Source of the DNA: Enterococcus innesii
GTDB taxonomy: Bacteria; Bacillota; Bacilli; Lactobacillales; Enterococcaceae
DNA length: 64,000 nt
Assembly (NCBI GenBank): GCA_018982785.1
Contig: JAHHEN010000006.1
Location: forward strand, 248,001-312,000
Direction of reading: 5' to 3'
The position numbers were made by a program, and so were the translations under genes. Below are positions 1 to 9,283 of the stretch, in pieces. A model generated the notes under the pieces. It had not been told where the DNA came from. It saw nothing but the letters and a program-made list of their open reading frames with translations, and did not search any database. Positions within the stretch are counted from its first letter, which is position 1; the number at the start of each line of letters is the position of its first letter.

Positions 1-748
1 TGAATCGATTTTTGTGGAACAAAGTTGCTAAGGCATATCCAAATGGTACCGCACAAATCGCAACGTTCACGATGATGGCTGGTAAATAGACTCCTTCCGC
101 TAGTAACACATTTCCTGCCATCCAAGCAGCTTTGTTTACAGGTCCCCCTAAGTCAGAGCCAATCATTGCCCCCATGATGACTGCCAGTAAAATTTTGTTA
201 ACGTCATTTTCAATCATGGTTCGGATCCATTCAACCAAACTAGTATTGATCCACGCCAATGGCTCAGAGAGTAAAGCACCCATGACGATTGCTACGGACA
301 ATGTAGCAATCAAGGGTAAAATTACCAGCGGCATCACACCAGCAAACGACTCCGGTAATTTGATATGTTCTTTCGCCCACTTCACTAAGTATCCTGCTAA
401 GAACCCAGCAATAACTGCCCCTAAAAACCCAGCATTGGTACTAGAAGCGACCGCACCACCGATAAAGCCGGCACCTAGCGCAGCCTTATCTCCAACAGAA
501 TACGCGATAAAACCAGCCAAGACAGTATTGATCAAGCCGATTCCTGTCCATCCTACTTGTTCAATCAAATAAAGCGCATGTTTAAAGCCTTCCGTGTCAG
601 CATATGGATCTAAGCTTGTGATTCCCATACCAAGAGCAATCATTTTCGGAATGGCAACAACCAGTGAAGCACCAATAATCAATGGCAGTACAAAACTAAT
701 TCCACTCATCAAGTGGCCTTTTAAATCTGCTAGAACTCTTTTCATCAT
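1..748 (-). CDS. PTS fructose-family EIIC (partial, runs off left edge)
   Basis: Membrane component of a fructose-family phosphotransferase permease, which moves the sugar across the membrane while EIIB phosphorylates it. About 249 residues are present, mostly hydrophobic helices, with the loop GGPVNKAAW at residues 201-209 that is typical of fructose-type EIIC. The ATG at 748 follows a purine-rich AAAGGAAAGAGG; a second ATG at 745 is equally possible. It is the third gene of the EIIA-EIIB-EIIC operon, 15 bases after EIIB. The C-terminus lies outside the window. The sugar cannot be named; fructose, mannose or a polyol are all possible for this family. Confidence 0.9.
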   Translation of the reverse strand, partial: MMKRVLADLKGHLMSGISFVLPLIIGASLVVAIPKMIALGMGITSLDPYADTEGFKHALYLIEQVGWTGIGLINTVLAGFIAYSVGDKAALGAGFIGGAVASSTNAGFLGAVIAGFLAGYLVKWAKEHIKLPESFAGVMPLVILPLIATLSVAIVMGALLSEPLAWINTSLVEWIRTMIENDVNKILLAVIMGAMIGSDLGGPVNKAAWMAGNVLLAEGVYLPAIIVNVAICAVPFGYALATLFHKNRF

Positions 749-763
749 CCTTGCCTCTTTCCT

Positions 764-1087
764 TTAGTTTGCGTTTCTTTGTTCAACAGCAGCGACACAT
801 TTCTTCAGCACCGCTTCCGGTGCTTTGATACACGTATTGATATTTACTCGAATTTGCGGTTTTCCTTCAAACCGCTCCATCCCAACAACTTTTTGGTCAG
901 TCGCTAAAAGCAAGAAATCTGCTTCTTTTGCTTCGGCTGCAGTGATCTCATTGACTTGCCCTAATGAGCCTTGCTGTTCGATCTTGACCTCATAGCCCAG
1001 TTTCGCACCAGCTTTTTCTAAAGCTTTTGCCGCCATCGGTGTATGTGCCAATCCTGCTGGACAGGCGGAAATTCCTACTATTTTCAT
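764..1087 (-). CDS. PTS fructose-family EIIB
   Basis: Cytoplasmic phosphotransfer protein of 107 residues that accepts phosphate from EIIA and passes it to the incoming sugar. The phosphorylated cysteine is Cys9 in the motif ISACPAGLAHT, which is the signature of the fructose EIIB family. In this operon the three PTS domains are separate proteins, unlike the fused FruA. The start overlaps the EIIA stop by four bases, so the two are translationally coupled. The length matches single-domain fructose EIIB proteins. Confidence 0.92.
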   Translation of the reverse strand: MKIVGISACPAGLAHTPMAAKALEKAGAKLGYEVKIEQQGSLGQVNEITAAEAKEADFLLLATDQKVVGMERFEGKPQIRVNINTCIKAPEAVLKKCVAAVEQRNAN

Positions 1088-1545
1088 ACAATTTTCTCTC
1101 CCATCATTTCCTTTTTGATCAATTTTGCTAAATAAGCTTTGTCTTCTGATTGTTGAATCTGCTGAATGAATGTCTCTTCAAGCAATGCAGTTGCTAGGCG
1201 ACTCAACATTTGCAGATGCACCGTTCCTTCATCTTTTTTAGGAACCATCAAAGCAAACACATTTTTGACTGCCGAATCATCGAAGGTTTCCCATTCGATG
1301 GCTTGCTCTAAACGAATAAACAAAACGGTCGGTTCCAAAACCGGTTCAGCTTTTGCATGTGGAATAGCAAAGCCTTCTTGTAAGCCGGTTGAATATTGTG
1401 CTTCCCGTTCAATGAATGCCGCACATGTATCTGCTGCATTGGTAACGATCCCTGATTCGTAGGCATAATGCGCAATTACGTGAAACAGTTCTTCTTTTGA
1501 TGTAACAGCCACATTCAAGAGAATATTTTTTTCCTGAAAATCCAT
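1084..1545 (-). CDS. PTS fructose-family EIIA
   Basis: Phosphocarrier of 153 residues that takes phosphate from HPr. The active-site histidine is His63 in GFAIPHAKA, the usual EIIA-fructose/mannitol motif. It is the first gene of the operon and is divergent from the PRD activator that starts at 1793. The roughly 250-base space between the two genes holds an 11-bp palindrome (1667-1705). Expression is therefore probably controlled by that regulator in response to PTS phosphorylation. Confidence 0.92.
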   Translation of the reverse strand: MDFQEKNILLNVAVTSKEELFHVIAHYAYESGIVTNAADTCAAFIEREAQYSTGLQEGFAIPHAKAEPVLEPTVLFIRLEQAIEWETFDDSAVKNVFALMVPKKDEGTVHLQMLSRLATALLEETFIQQIQQSEDKAYLAKLIKKEMMGEKIV

Positions 1546-1666
1546 CTCATCTGCTCCTTTCCTTTATTATGAAACCATTAGCGTAATTCCTGTGGTTTAT
1601 TTTCTGTACACGTTTAATTTACGGTTTCTGATTCATGATGTAAACACAACAAATTTCCGATTCAAG

Positions 1667-1705
1667 TGGCAATCATTAGTAAAGCGTTTTCCAAAATGAT
1701 TGCCA
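1667..1705. promoter_or_regulatory. 11-bp palindrome between the PTS operon and its regulator
   Basis: Perfect inverted repeat TGGCAATCATT (1667-1677) and AATGATTGCCA (1695-1705) with a 17-base loop. The loop carries AAAGCGTTTTC, which resembles the core of a CcpA cre site but matches only about 11 of 14 positions. The position between divergent genes suits an operator for the PRD activator. A hairpin in the regulator's leader RNA is the alternative. Confidence 0.5.
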
Positions 1706-1792
1706 ACTCTTCTGGAAATTTTCGGTACTGGTGAAGCATTTCATTCTTATTCTTTCTATTGTATGATGAGAAAGAGCACGGAGGTGAAACAA

Positions 1793-3727
1793 GTGTCAAA
1801 ACTTGCTTATCAACGATTAGATGATCTAATGGAAGTATTAACTAGACAAACGGCGCCGCTACCAATGAAGGAGTTAACGAAAAGCTTCTCGATTTCTGAG
1901 CGAACGGTTCGGACCGACATTGCAAATTTGAATGATTTGTTAACAAATGTGGGTGCCTCCATCAAGTTGATTCGAGGGCAAGGCTATTTGTTGTCTATTG
2001 GTTCAAAAGAACAATTTCATGACTGGTGGACTGAAAGTATGTCAACTACCGAGTCCTTTCTAACTACGAGTGAAGAACGACAAGCCTATCTACTTTTCCT
2101 TTTGTTTAAGAATGAAAACCCTTTATCCTTAGATGATTTTCTTGATCGATTATTTATTAGTAAAAACACCTTTTACTCATACTTAAAAACGGCTCGAGAC
2201 AATTTAGCGACCTATCAATTAAAAATAGTAAATCGTCCAAATATTGGCTTTGAAGTCTTGGGTAACGAATTCGCCAAACGCCAAGCAATCAGTGATCTGT
2301 TGATTGAAAAAGATCTCCAAGAGTATTTGGTCGGCTTCACGGAAATGGAACTTGAGTTGTTTGATACGATTGATCTGACCCGCTTGCAAGAATTGTCATT
2401 AAATCATCTGGCACCCTTAGACTTATTAGACTCTGATTACTATCACAAAAACATTCTTTCTCATTTTGCTTTAGCAATCAGTCGCTTTATAGCCGGTCAT
2501 CAGATCAACGAATTTCCCTTGCATGTGCCCGCGCTCAAAAAAGACGCCCAGAAAGTTGTAGGTCACTTCTTAGAAGAAATCGATCATGTATTTGATATAC
2601 AATTGACTGCTGGAGAAAAACAATACTTCATTTACTATCTCGCGATGAATGCACCACGTTTAGTTGAAACAGGTGATGCAAGCGATTCTTCCATGAAAAC
2701 TGCGAAAGCCATTGTGGAAGAATTATTGACTGCGATCAAACAGACGTCAAACTATGCATTAGAAACAGACAAGATGCTAATAGAAGATCTGACATCTCAT
2801 ATTGAGGGCTTTATCAATATGAATCTAATGGATGCACGTCGTAGCAATCCATTGCTGGCAACGATCAGAAAATCTTTTCCACAGGCTTATGATTTATGTT
2901 TGACCCATTTAGAAACGGTAAGCCTGAAACACGGTTTTTATTTTTCTCCTGATGAGATCGGCTATATCGCTTTGCACATCGCAGGTGCTATGGAAAGGAG
3001 TTCTATCAGAAATCATCATAAACATCGCGTCATCCTTGTTTGCGGAACTGGTCGAGCCATGAGTCGTATTATTGAAGCAAAAATTATCAAGCACTATCAA
3101 GAAACGATCGAAGTCGTTGATCGCTTTTCTTACGTCGAGCTACAACAATGTGATCTTTCTTCGATTGATTTTGTGATCACAACCGTTCCATTAGAACAGT
3201 TCTCGGTTCCTTCTATTTATATCAACATGGCCAAGCTAGATAAAGAAATTGACAAAATCGAACCGTTCATTGAAACGCTCAGCGAAACAAAAGACGGCAT
3301 CTATTCATTGTTTCATAAAGCATTTTTTCTTCATGAAAATCATGTAGATAAAGAAACCTTACTAAAAAAAATGGCGCAGCAATTGTACCAAAAAGATTTT
3401 GTGCCCCAAGATTTTTATGACAGTGTGAAAAAAAGAGAAGCAATCAATCAAACCAATATTAACGAGTGGCTTGCTATCCCCCACCCCATGACATTGATGG
3501 CAAAACGCTCAGCCGTTTCAGTGGCAATCATTCCTGATGGTGTTGATTGGGGAAATGGTGATTTGGTTAAATTTGTCTTTCTCTTTGCGATTCAAAAAGA
3601 CGAATATGAAGATACCGAAGAAATCTATAGTCTTTTATTAGAGTTGATGGATCGTGAAGATATTCAACAAGCAATCCTGCAAAAAAGTGACTATCACCAC
3701 TTTTTGAGCTGTATAAAGCAATTATAA
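1793..3727 (+). CDS. PRD-type transcriptional activator with EIIB and EIIA domains
   Basis: Transcription regulator of the BglG/MtlR/LicR class, 644 residues from the GTG at 1793. That GTG follows a strong GGAGGTG ribosome site, so I prefer it to the TTG at 1700, which sits inside the palindrome. Order of domains: N-terminal helix-turn-helix, two PRD domains (roughly residues 150-390), an EIIB-like domain with VCGTGRAMS near residue 415, and an EIIA-fructose-like domain with AIPHPM near residue 560. The histidines in the PRDs and the EIIA part are phosphorylated in this family, linking activity to sugar uptake. It is divergent from the PTS operon, which is its likely target. A terminator follows at once. 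Confidence 0.88.
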   Translation: MSKLAYQRLDDLMEVLTRQTAPLPMKELTKSFSISERTVRTDIANLNDLLTNVGASIKLIRGQGYLLSIGSKEQFHDWWTESMSTTESFLTTSEERQAYLLFLLFKNENPLSLDDFLDRLFISKNTFYSYLKTARDNLATYQLKIVNRPNIGFEVLGNEFAKRQAISDLLIEKDLQEYLVGFTEMELELFDTIDLTRLQELSLNHLAPLDLLDSDYYHKNILSHFALAISRFIAGHQINEFPLHVPALKKDAQKVVGHFLEEIDHVFDIQLTAGEKQYFIYYLAMNAPRLVETGDASDSSMKTAKAIVEELLTAIKQTSNYALETDKMLIEDLTSHIEGFINMNLMDARRSNPLLATIRKSFPQAYDLCLTHLETVSLKHGFYFSPDEIGYIALHIAGAMERSSIRNHHKHRVILVCGTGRAMSRIIEAKIIKHYQETIEVVDRFSYVELQQCDLSSIDFVITTVPLEQFSVPSIYINMAKLDKEIDKIEPFIETLSETKDGIYSLFHKAFFLHENHVDKETLLKKMAQQLYQKDFVPQDFYDSVKKREAINQTNINEWLAIPHPMTLMAKRSAVSVAIIPDGVDWGNGDLVKFVFLFAIQKDEYEDTEEIYSLLLELMDREDIQQAILQKSDYHHFLSCIKQL

Positions 3728-3754
3728 AAGGAGCTGGGGAATCCAGCTCCTTTT
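3726..3754. terminator. Terminator after the PRD activator
   Basis: Hairpin with 12-base arms AAAAGGAGCTGG and CCAGCTCCTTTT and a five-base loop. T and A runs on both sides allow it to act in both directions, between the activator and the convergent adhesin gene. Confidence 0.85.
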
Positions 3755-3811
3755 GTTGATATGGCTAATCTTATTTTGATAGTTCTTTTTTCTCATTCAT
3801 AGTAAGCAAAA

Positions 3812-6800
3812 TTAAGACTGTTTCTTGACCTTTTTATTTTTTAGTATTATTAAAAAGATGAAACTAATGATACAGAACAATCCAACGAGTATATATCGTT
3901 GATCTACAGTTTCTCCTGTCTTAGGCAGAGCATCACTATTTGATTTTTTTATTCTTTTATTTTCTTTCTCCAACACTTTTTCCCTGGTTGCTTTAATTGA
4001 ACGATCATTTATTGAAAATTTGATAGGAGTTTTATCGATTTGATACCCATCTGGCGCTTTAGTTTCAACTAACTGATATTCTCCTATGTCTAAATTGCTT
4101 ATCTCAACTTTTCCATCTTTATTTGTAACTATTTTTTTCTGTACAATATTTCCTTTCGAATCTCGCAGCTCAAACTCTGCATTTGCCAGTAGCTTTCCTG
4201 TTTCACTGTCTACTTTTTTCAGAGTTACTTTCCCAAGTTTTGGTGATACATAAGTATTCTTGAAAATAATCGATTCTTGGTACGCTGGACTTGCCACTAA
4301 TTGCCCCGCTTGATCCTCCACATTTACCGTTACATGATAGACTGTGTCATCATAGGTGATCGTGCTATCTGTCCCTGCGACTTCTCGGATCGTATACTTG
4401 TATGTGCCAGTTTGGTCATAGTCGATTGCATCAAAATAAATTTTTCCGTTGGCATCATTGGTCTTGGTTTGGAGCACTTCCCCTTGCTCGTCCAACAGTT
4501 GGAATTGAAATTCATCCGCACTTAGTGCTTTGCCAGTTAGTTCTTTACTTGCTTCTAGAACCGCACTCCCTTTTGCGGGATTGTAGCTATTTTTAAAAAT
4601 AGCATTGCCTTCATAACTTGGACTTGCCACTAATTGCCCCGCTTGATCCTCCACATTTACGGTTACATGATAGACTGTGTCATCATAAGTGATCGTGCTA
4701 TCTGTCCCTGCAACTTCTCGGATCGTATACTTGTATGTCCCTGCTTGGTCATAGTCGATTGCATCAAAATAAATTTTCCCACTGGCATCATTGGTCTTGG
4801 TTTGGAGCACTTCCCCTTGCTCATCCAACAGCTGGAATTGAAATTCATCCGCACTTAGTGCTTTGCCAGTTAGTTCTTTACTTGCTTCTAGAACCGCACT
4901 TCCTTTTGCGGGATTGTAGCTATTTTTAAAAACAGCACTGCCTTCATAGCTTGGACTTGCCACTAATTGCCCCGCTTGATCCTCCACATTTACGGTTACA
5001 TGATAGACTGTGTCATCGTAGGCGATCGTGCTATCTGTCCCTGCGACTTCTCGGATCGTATACTTGTATGTTCCTGCTTGGTCATAGTCGATTGCATCGA
5101 AGTAAATTTTTCCGTTGGCATCATTGCTCTTAGTTTGGAGCACTTCCCCTTGCTCATCCAACAGTTGGAATTGAAATTCATCCGCACTTAGTGCTTTGCC
5201 AGTTAGTTCTTTACTTGCTTCTAGAACCGCACTTCCTTTTGCGGGATTGTAGCTATTTTTAAAAACAGCACTGCCTTCATAGCTTGGACTTGCCACTAAT
5301 TGCCCCGCTTGATCCTCCACATTTACGGTTACATGATAGACTGTGTCATCGTAGGCGATCGTGCTATCTGTCCCTGCGACTTCTCGGATCGTATACTTGT
5401 ATGTTCCTGCTTGGTCATAGTCGATTGCATCGAAGTAAATTTTTCCGTTGGCATCATTGCTCTTAGTTTGGAGCACTTCCCCTTGCTCATCCAACAGTTG
5501 GAATTGAAATTCATCCGCACTTAGTGCTTTGCCAGTTAGTTCTTTACTTGCTTCTAGAACCGCACTTCCTTTTGCGGGATTGTAGCTATTTTTAAAAACA
5601 GCACTGCCTTCATAGCTTGGACTTGCCACTAATTGCCCCGCTTGATCCTCCACATTTACGGTTACATGATAGACTGTGTCATCGTAGGCGATCGTGCTAT
5701 CTGTCCCTGCGACTTCTCGGATCGTATACTTGTATGTTCCTGCTTGGTCATAGTCGATTGCATCGAAGTAAATTTTTCCGTTGGCATCATTGCTCTTAGT
5801 TTGGAGCACTTCCCCTTGCTCATCCAACAGCTGGAATTGAAATTCATCCGCACTTAGTGCTTTGCCAGTTAGTTCTTTACTTGCTTCTAGAGTCAAAGCG
5901 ACAGGTTTTTCTATTTTCTTGTTTACAACAGTTTTCGTCACTTCTTTATCGTTGCCAAAGTCGCTTGGGGTAACAGTTAGTACCTGATCCAATAATTCAT
6001 AACCCGCAGGAGCTTTTATTTCCTTTATCGTATAATTATCCTTCAGAAGATCATTGATAGAAGCTCGCCCCTCGTCATCTGTTGTCAATTTTCCTACAAC
6101 TTGTCCCGTTGACTCACGTAGAACTTCAAATTGTGCACCAGAAAGAACTTCCCCTGATTCATTCGTTTTAAGAATACTTACCGTGTAATTATATCCTTCG
6201 GCTTCGCCTCCTCCTTTTGGTAATTTGTATAGGCAACGCCATCCTTTATCACTACGTCATTTGATGTCAATACAGCCGTATTAACGACATTCTCTCCATC
6301 AACAGGTGTATAGGCTAGTTCTGCTTTATAGTAAATTGCATATTGATCTTCACTACCAATATCTCCAAAATCTATTGAGAATGATCGTTGATCACTAGAA
6401 ATATTGATTTCATAATCTCCAGTCACGTTGACACGATTTACTAATTCCCAATCATTTCCAGCAGCATTTAATTGCCACTTTCCTTTATAAATAATGAACG
6501 AACCTGGAACATAAGTGACAGCCTGACTATTTATCGCATCGGTGATCGTAGCATCAGGATAATTACCGCTACTTCGATTGATTGCAACATAATATTGAAT
6601 CGTTTGATCACTTCCGTCTGTAAACCAACCAGATTTCGTTAAAGGATATGTGGTTGTATCTATACCAGCATAATCAATTTCAATTGGAAAGGTCGTTCCT
6701 TCAACATCAATCGTCGTCGTGATTGTCTGTTCCTCTTGAACAATTGTTGAATCAACGCCCGCGTAAAAATAAAAAGAGCCGTGTATATCTGAATGGGTTT

Positions 6801-7386
6801 CTGCATAATCTGTATAGGTCAGAATAATCTGTTTTGAATCTGACAGAACGGTTGCATTGGCGACGATGTTTCCGTTCGAATCTTTTAGTTCAAACGATTC
6901 GTTACTACCAAATCTAAGTTCAGACGGTAAGGTGATCGTTGTCGTATCTCCTTCTTTTACTTGGTTATTTGGTAGATCAAACGTCCCATTGATTCGAAAT
7001 GTCTCCCACTGTCCAACAGCTTCCGTCAGAGGATCTCCATTTTCATCCGTGATACTAAAGGAAGTGATCACATCATCAACTGCTGAAAATGGAGCAATGG
7101 TTGGCGCTCTTGATTGTTTCTCCGAAGTCTGTAAAGTTTCTGATTTAAGATCTGATTGTACCTCTGTGTTCTGTAAATCTGTAGATTCTACCGATCCACT
7201 TGATATGGTGGTTGATGTTTCACTTTGAGACTCACTTGTTCTATTTGTTACATCACTCGTCTCACTTGTGGCTTGTGTAGCTTGGGTGTCACCAATACTC
7301 ATTTCAGCAATCGCGTGCAATGGCGCAACTAAGATAGATGTTACAATTACTAAAAGGCTAAAATAAGTAGAAATTCTTCTTTTCAT
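3812..7386 (-). CDS. LPXTG-anchored MSCRAMM-type adhesin, frame broken at 6215-6218
   Basis: Cell-wall adhesin of about 1191 residues once one missing base is restored. From the ATG at 7386: signal peptide (residues 1-28), Ser/Thr-rich stretch, a collagen-adhesin-like binding region (about 95-385), a Cna_B domain (about 400-490), five 111-residue pilin-isopeptide-type repeats beginning LEASKELTGK (about 497-1052), a second Cna_B domain, then LPKTG near 1154, a hydrophobic segment and a basic tail. As read, the frame stops at 6178 after the binding region. Adding one A to the run CAAAAGG (6215-6218 on the plus strand as TTTT) joins KGGGEAEGYNYTVSILK to the downstream part without a gap. The loss could be phase variation, a true mutation or a sequencing error; the many similar losses in this window favour error. 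Sortase A is expected to anchor it. Confidence 0.85.
4230..5895 (-). repeat. Five tandem 333-bp repeats inside the adhesin
   Basis: Five 111-codon units in a row, each with LTGKALSADEFQFQ, YKYTIREVAG and FKNSYNPAKG. The three units nearest the N-terminus (about 4900-5895) are almost identical in DNA, while the two nearest the cell wall differ at scattered positions (KSNDANG against KTNDASG; IAYDD against ITYDD). Near-identity of neighbours points to recent duplication or gene conversion. The copy number should be regarded as unstable and is vulnerable to assembly collapse. Confidence 0.95.
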
Positions 7387-7470
7387 ATTCACCGATTCCT
7401 TTCTATACTATTAATGTGTTGCATACTGACATTTTTATACCGTTGCTATAAGATTCATCTATTTCAACTA

Positions 7471-7812
7471 CTATCTTTTATGTAAATATTCCGTGTACTT
7501 TCTTCCATATAAAATTCCTCCAGACATGCTTTCTAAAATTTTTCCTAAATAAATGGGTTTCTCATTTGAAGGCAAATAAGGTTGTTCCGTTAACATTGTT
7601 AATTGTTGCTCAATTGAGAGGAAATTTTCCTTTTGTTTTCTGTATTTTGCTAATTTTTCTGAATCATTCTCAACGACGATTTCATTCTCATTGGAACCTA
7701 CTTCAAACGCGTATACAGGTTCTTCTTCTTTCGTATGTTCGCTAGGCAAAAAACTCAATTGATTGATTAGAAAAAAGGGCAAAACTACCCATGAAAAATA
7801 TTTATCTTTCAA
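7471..7812 (-). CDS. Small membrane-anchored or secreted protein of unknown function
   Basis: 113 residues from a TTG start at 7812, preceded by a textbook AAAGGAGG. The start lies inside the last codons of the Mga-like regulator (11-base overlap), so the two are translationally coupled. Residues 7-22 are hydrophobic (WVVLPFFLINQLSF), suggesting a signal peptide or anchor; the rest is acidic and charged, ending GGILYGRKYTEYLHKR. I do not recognise the family. Its place between the regulator and the adhesin suggests a part in the same regulatory unit, but no function can be given from sequence. Confidence 0.6.
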   Translation of the reverse strand: MKDKYFSWVVLPFFLINQLSFLPSEHTKEEEPVYAFEVGSNENEIVVENDSEKLAKYRKQKENFLSIEQQLTMLTEQPYLPSNEKPIYLGKILESMSGGILYGRKYTEYLHKR

Positions 7813-9232
7813 AAGCTACCTCCTTTAGTTTTACTAGCAACTCTCCCAGTTCCTTCCAATCATTAGATGTTGGCGGTTTTTTCCAAATAAGTTGTTCACA
7901 GTTCAATTTATCCATGGCACAGTCCGAAAGAAATAACTTGGTATTATTACTAATTTTGGCTTCAAAGATAAGATTCATCGATTGTAACGACTGTAGCATC
8001 ATTTTTATATAGCTGTTGTAATTATTCCCATGAGAAAAATCAATACAGATATTTAAAGGTGTCTCAATTTTTTCCATGGGTAGCTGCGTAACTAATAAGA
8101 AAAGATAGTCATAATAAAGCTTGTTTTTCTCGGAATCAGATTGGAAAAAAGTGGATTTTTCTATTTCCCGAAAAAAATCCTGAATAAATTTATCAATTGC
8201 TGGATTGGTTTCCTGAAAATAATTAAACTTCCCTTTGATAATGAATGACTGATTTTTAAAGCGATAAACTAACCATTTAATATGTATATTTGTTAGTTCC
8301 TTCTCTATAAAATCATCTTTTATTTCATAACTGAATGTGTCAAAAAACATAGAAATAAATTTTTGAGTTAACTTAACTGCTTCTTGATACAAATCAAATG
8401 TCCTAAACTTCGTAACGAATTGTTCATTGTCGATTTCAAAATGACAGAACATCAAAAAATAACCAATTTCATTCTCTAACTGCTCATCGTCGATCGAAGA
8501 GTCACTGTTTATCGCTTTTTTCAACCACTTCGTGAAATCATTTTTCACATAGTCCACATAATTCTCTTGTATAAAATGTTTATTTTTTATTCGAATGAAC
8601 CAAATACTAATAAAGATTGCTAGTTTTATTTCTTTTGTTCTGGGGATAGTTACTATATATTGTGATGAAAATTGCTTTATAATTTTATCGGTCATTTGAC
8701 GGATTTCTTTTGGAAAAGGATTTTCAATGCCGTTAAATAATTCATAGTAAGTACTAAAAAATATACTGCGTACGCTCAACTCATTCCCAATAATTCTGCT
8801 CTTTTTAATCAAAATGTTTTCTTCATTTAATAAAGACTTTAAATGGCGAAACTTCACATAGCTAGCTGTCTGGCTGCTGTGAAGCAAAGTAACTTGCTTT
8901 TTCATAGGAATCTCATTAATGAAAAAATTATCCAAAATATTAAAAAGTTCACAAATTTTCATAAACTTAATTCTTATTTTCTTTACCGTTACGTAGTCGA
9001 GATTAGCACAAGTGATTTCTCCTGATTTTTTGATACAAATTGCAGTATCCTTGGAAATTAAGCTCAAATACGTATTCAATTCATCTATGTAAGTTTCAAC
9101 TTTATAGCTAGAAATAGCCAAAATCTTACTTAATTCTGAAACTGTACAATAATGATTTTTATAATTCTCTATGTATTTAAGAATTACCCACTCATAACGA
9201 TACCTATCAATCAATAGTTCTTCTGACAACAT
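7802..9232 (-). CDS. Mga-like transcriptional regulator (first of three)
   Basis: 476 residues from the ATG at 9232, chosen because GGGGAGGG lies directly upstream; the frame continues to 9322 but into the IS end. The N-terminal 90 residues look like tandem helix-turn-helix segments (VSELSKILAISSYKVETYIDELN), followed by long helical regions as in Mga/PRD-like virulence regulators and a C-terminal segment resembling an EIIB fold. Mga proteins activate surface-protein genes, and this one sits directly upstream of an LPXTG adhesin. Base composition is clearly more AT-rich than the metabolic genes of the window, hinting at transfer. The IS256-type element has inserted about 50 bases upstream of the start, within the likely promoter. 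Confidence 0.75.
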   Translation of the reverse strand: MLSEELLIDRYRYEWVILKYIENYKNHYCTVSELSKILAISSYKVETYIDELNTYLSLISKDTAICIKKSGEITCANLDYVTVKKIRIKFMKICELFNILDNFFINEIPMKKQVTLLHSSQTASYVKFRHLKSLLNEENILIKKSRIIGNELSVRSIFFSTYYELFNGIENPFPKEIRQMTDKIIKQFSSQYIVTIPRTKEIKLAIFISIWFIRIKNKHFIQENYVDYVKNDFTKWLKKAINSDSSIDDEQLENEIGYFLMFCHFEIDNEQFVTKFRTFDLYQEAVKLTQKFISMFFDTFSYEIKDDFIEKELTNIHIKWLVYRFKNQSFIIKGKFNYFQETNPAIDKFIQDFFREIEKSTFFQSDSEKNKLYYDYLFLLVTQLPMEKIETPLNICIDFSHGNNYNSYIKMMLQSLQSMNLIFEAKISNNTKLFLSDCAMDKLNCEQLIWKKPPTSNDWKELGELLVKLKEVAFER

Positions 9233-9283
9233 AGAAATACGCCCTCCCCTATATAAGTTTACAAGATTAGTCAAAAAGTAGTA

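Noticed and set aside
132..572. Open frame on the plus strand across the fructose EIIC gene
   Set aside because: It is antisense to a clear EIIC with family motifs, has no ribosome site and reads as low-complexity mirror sequence.
4301..5857. Periodic open frames on both strands every 333 bases
   Set aside because: They are shadows of the repeated adhesin domain and repeat only because the DNA repeats.
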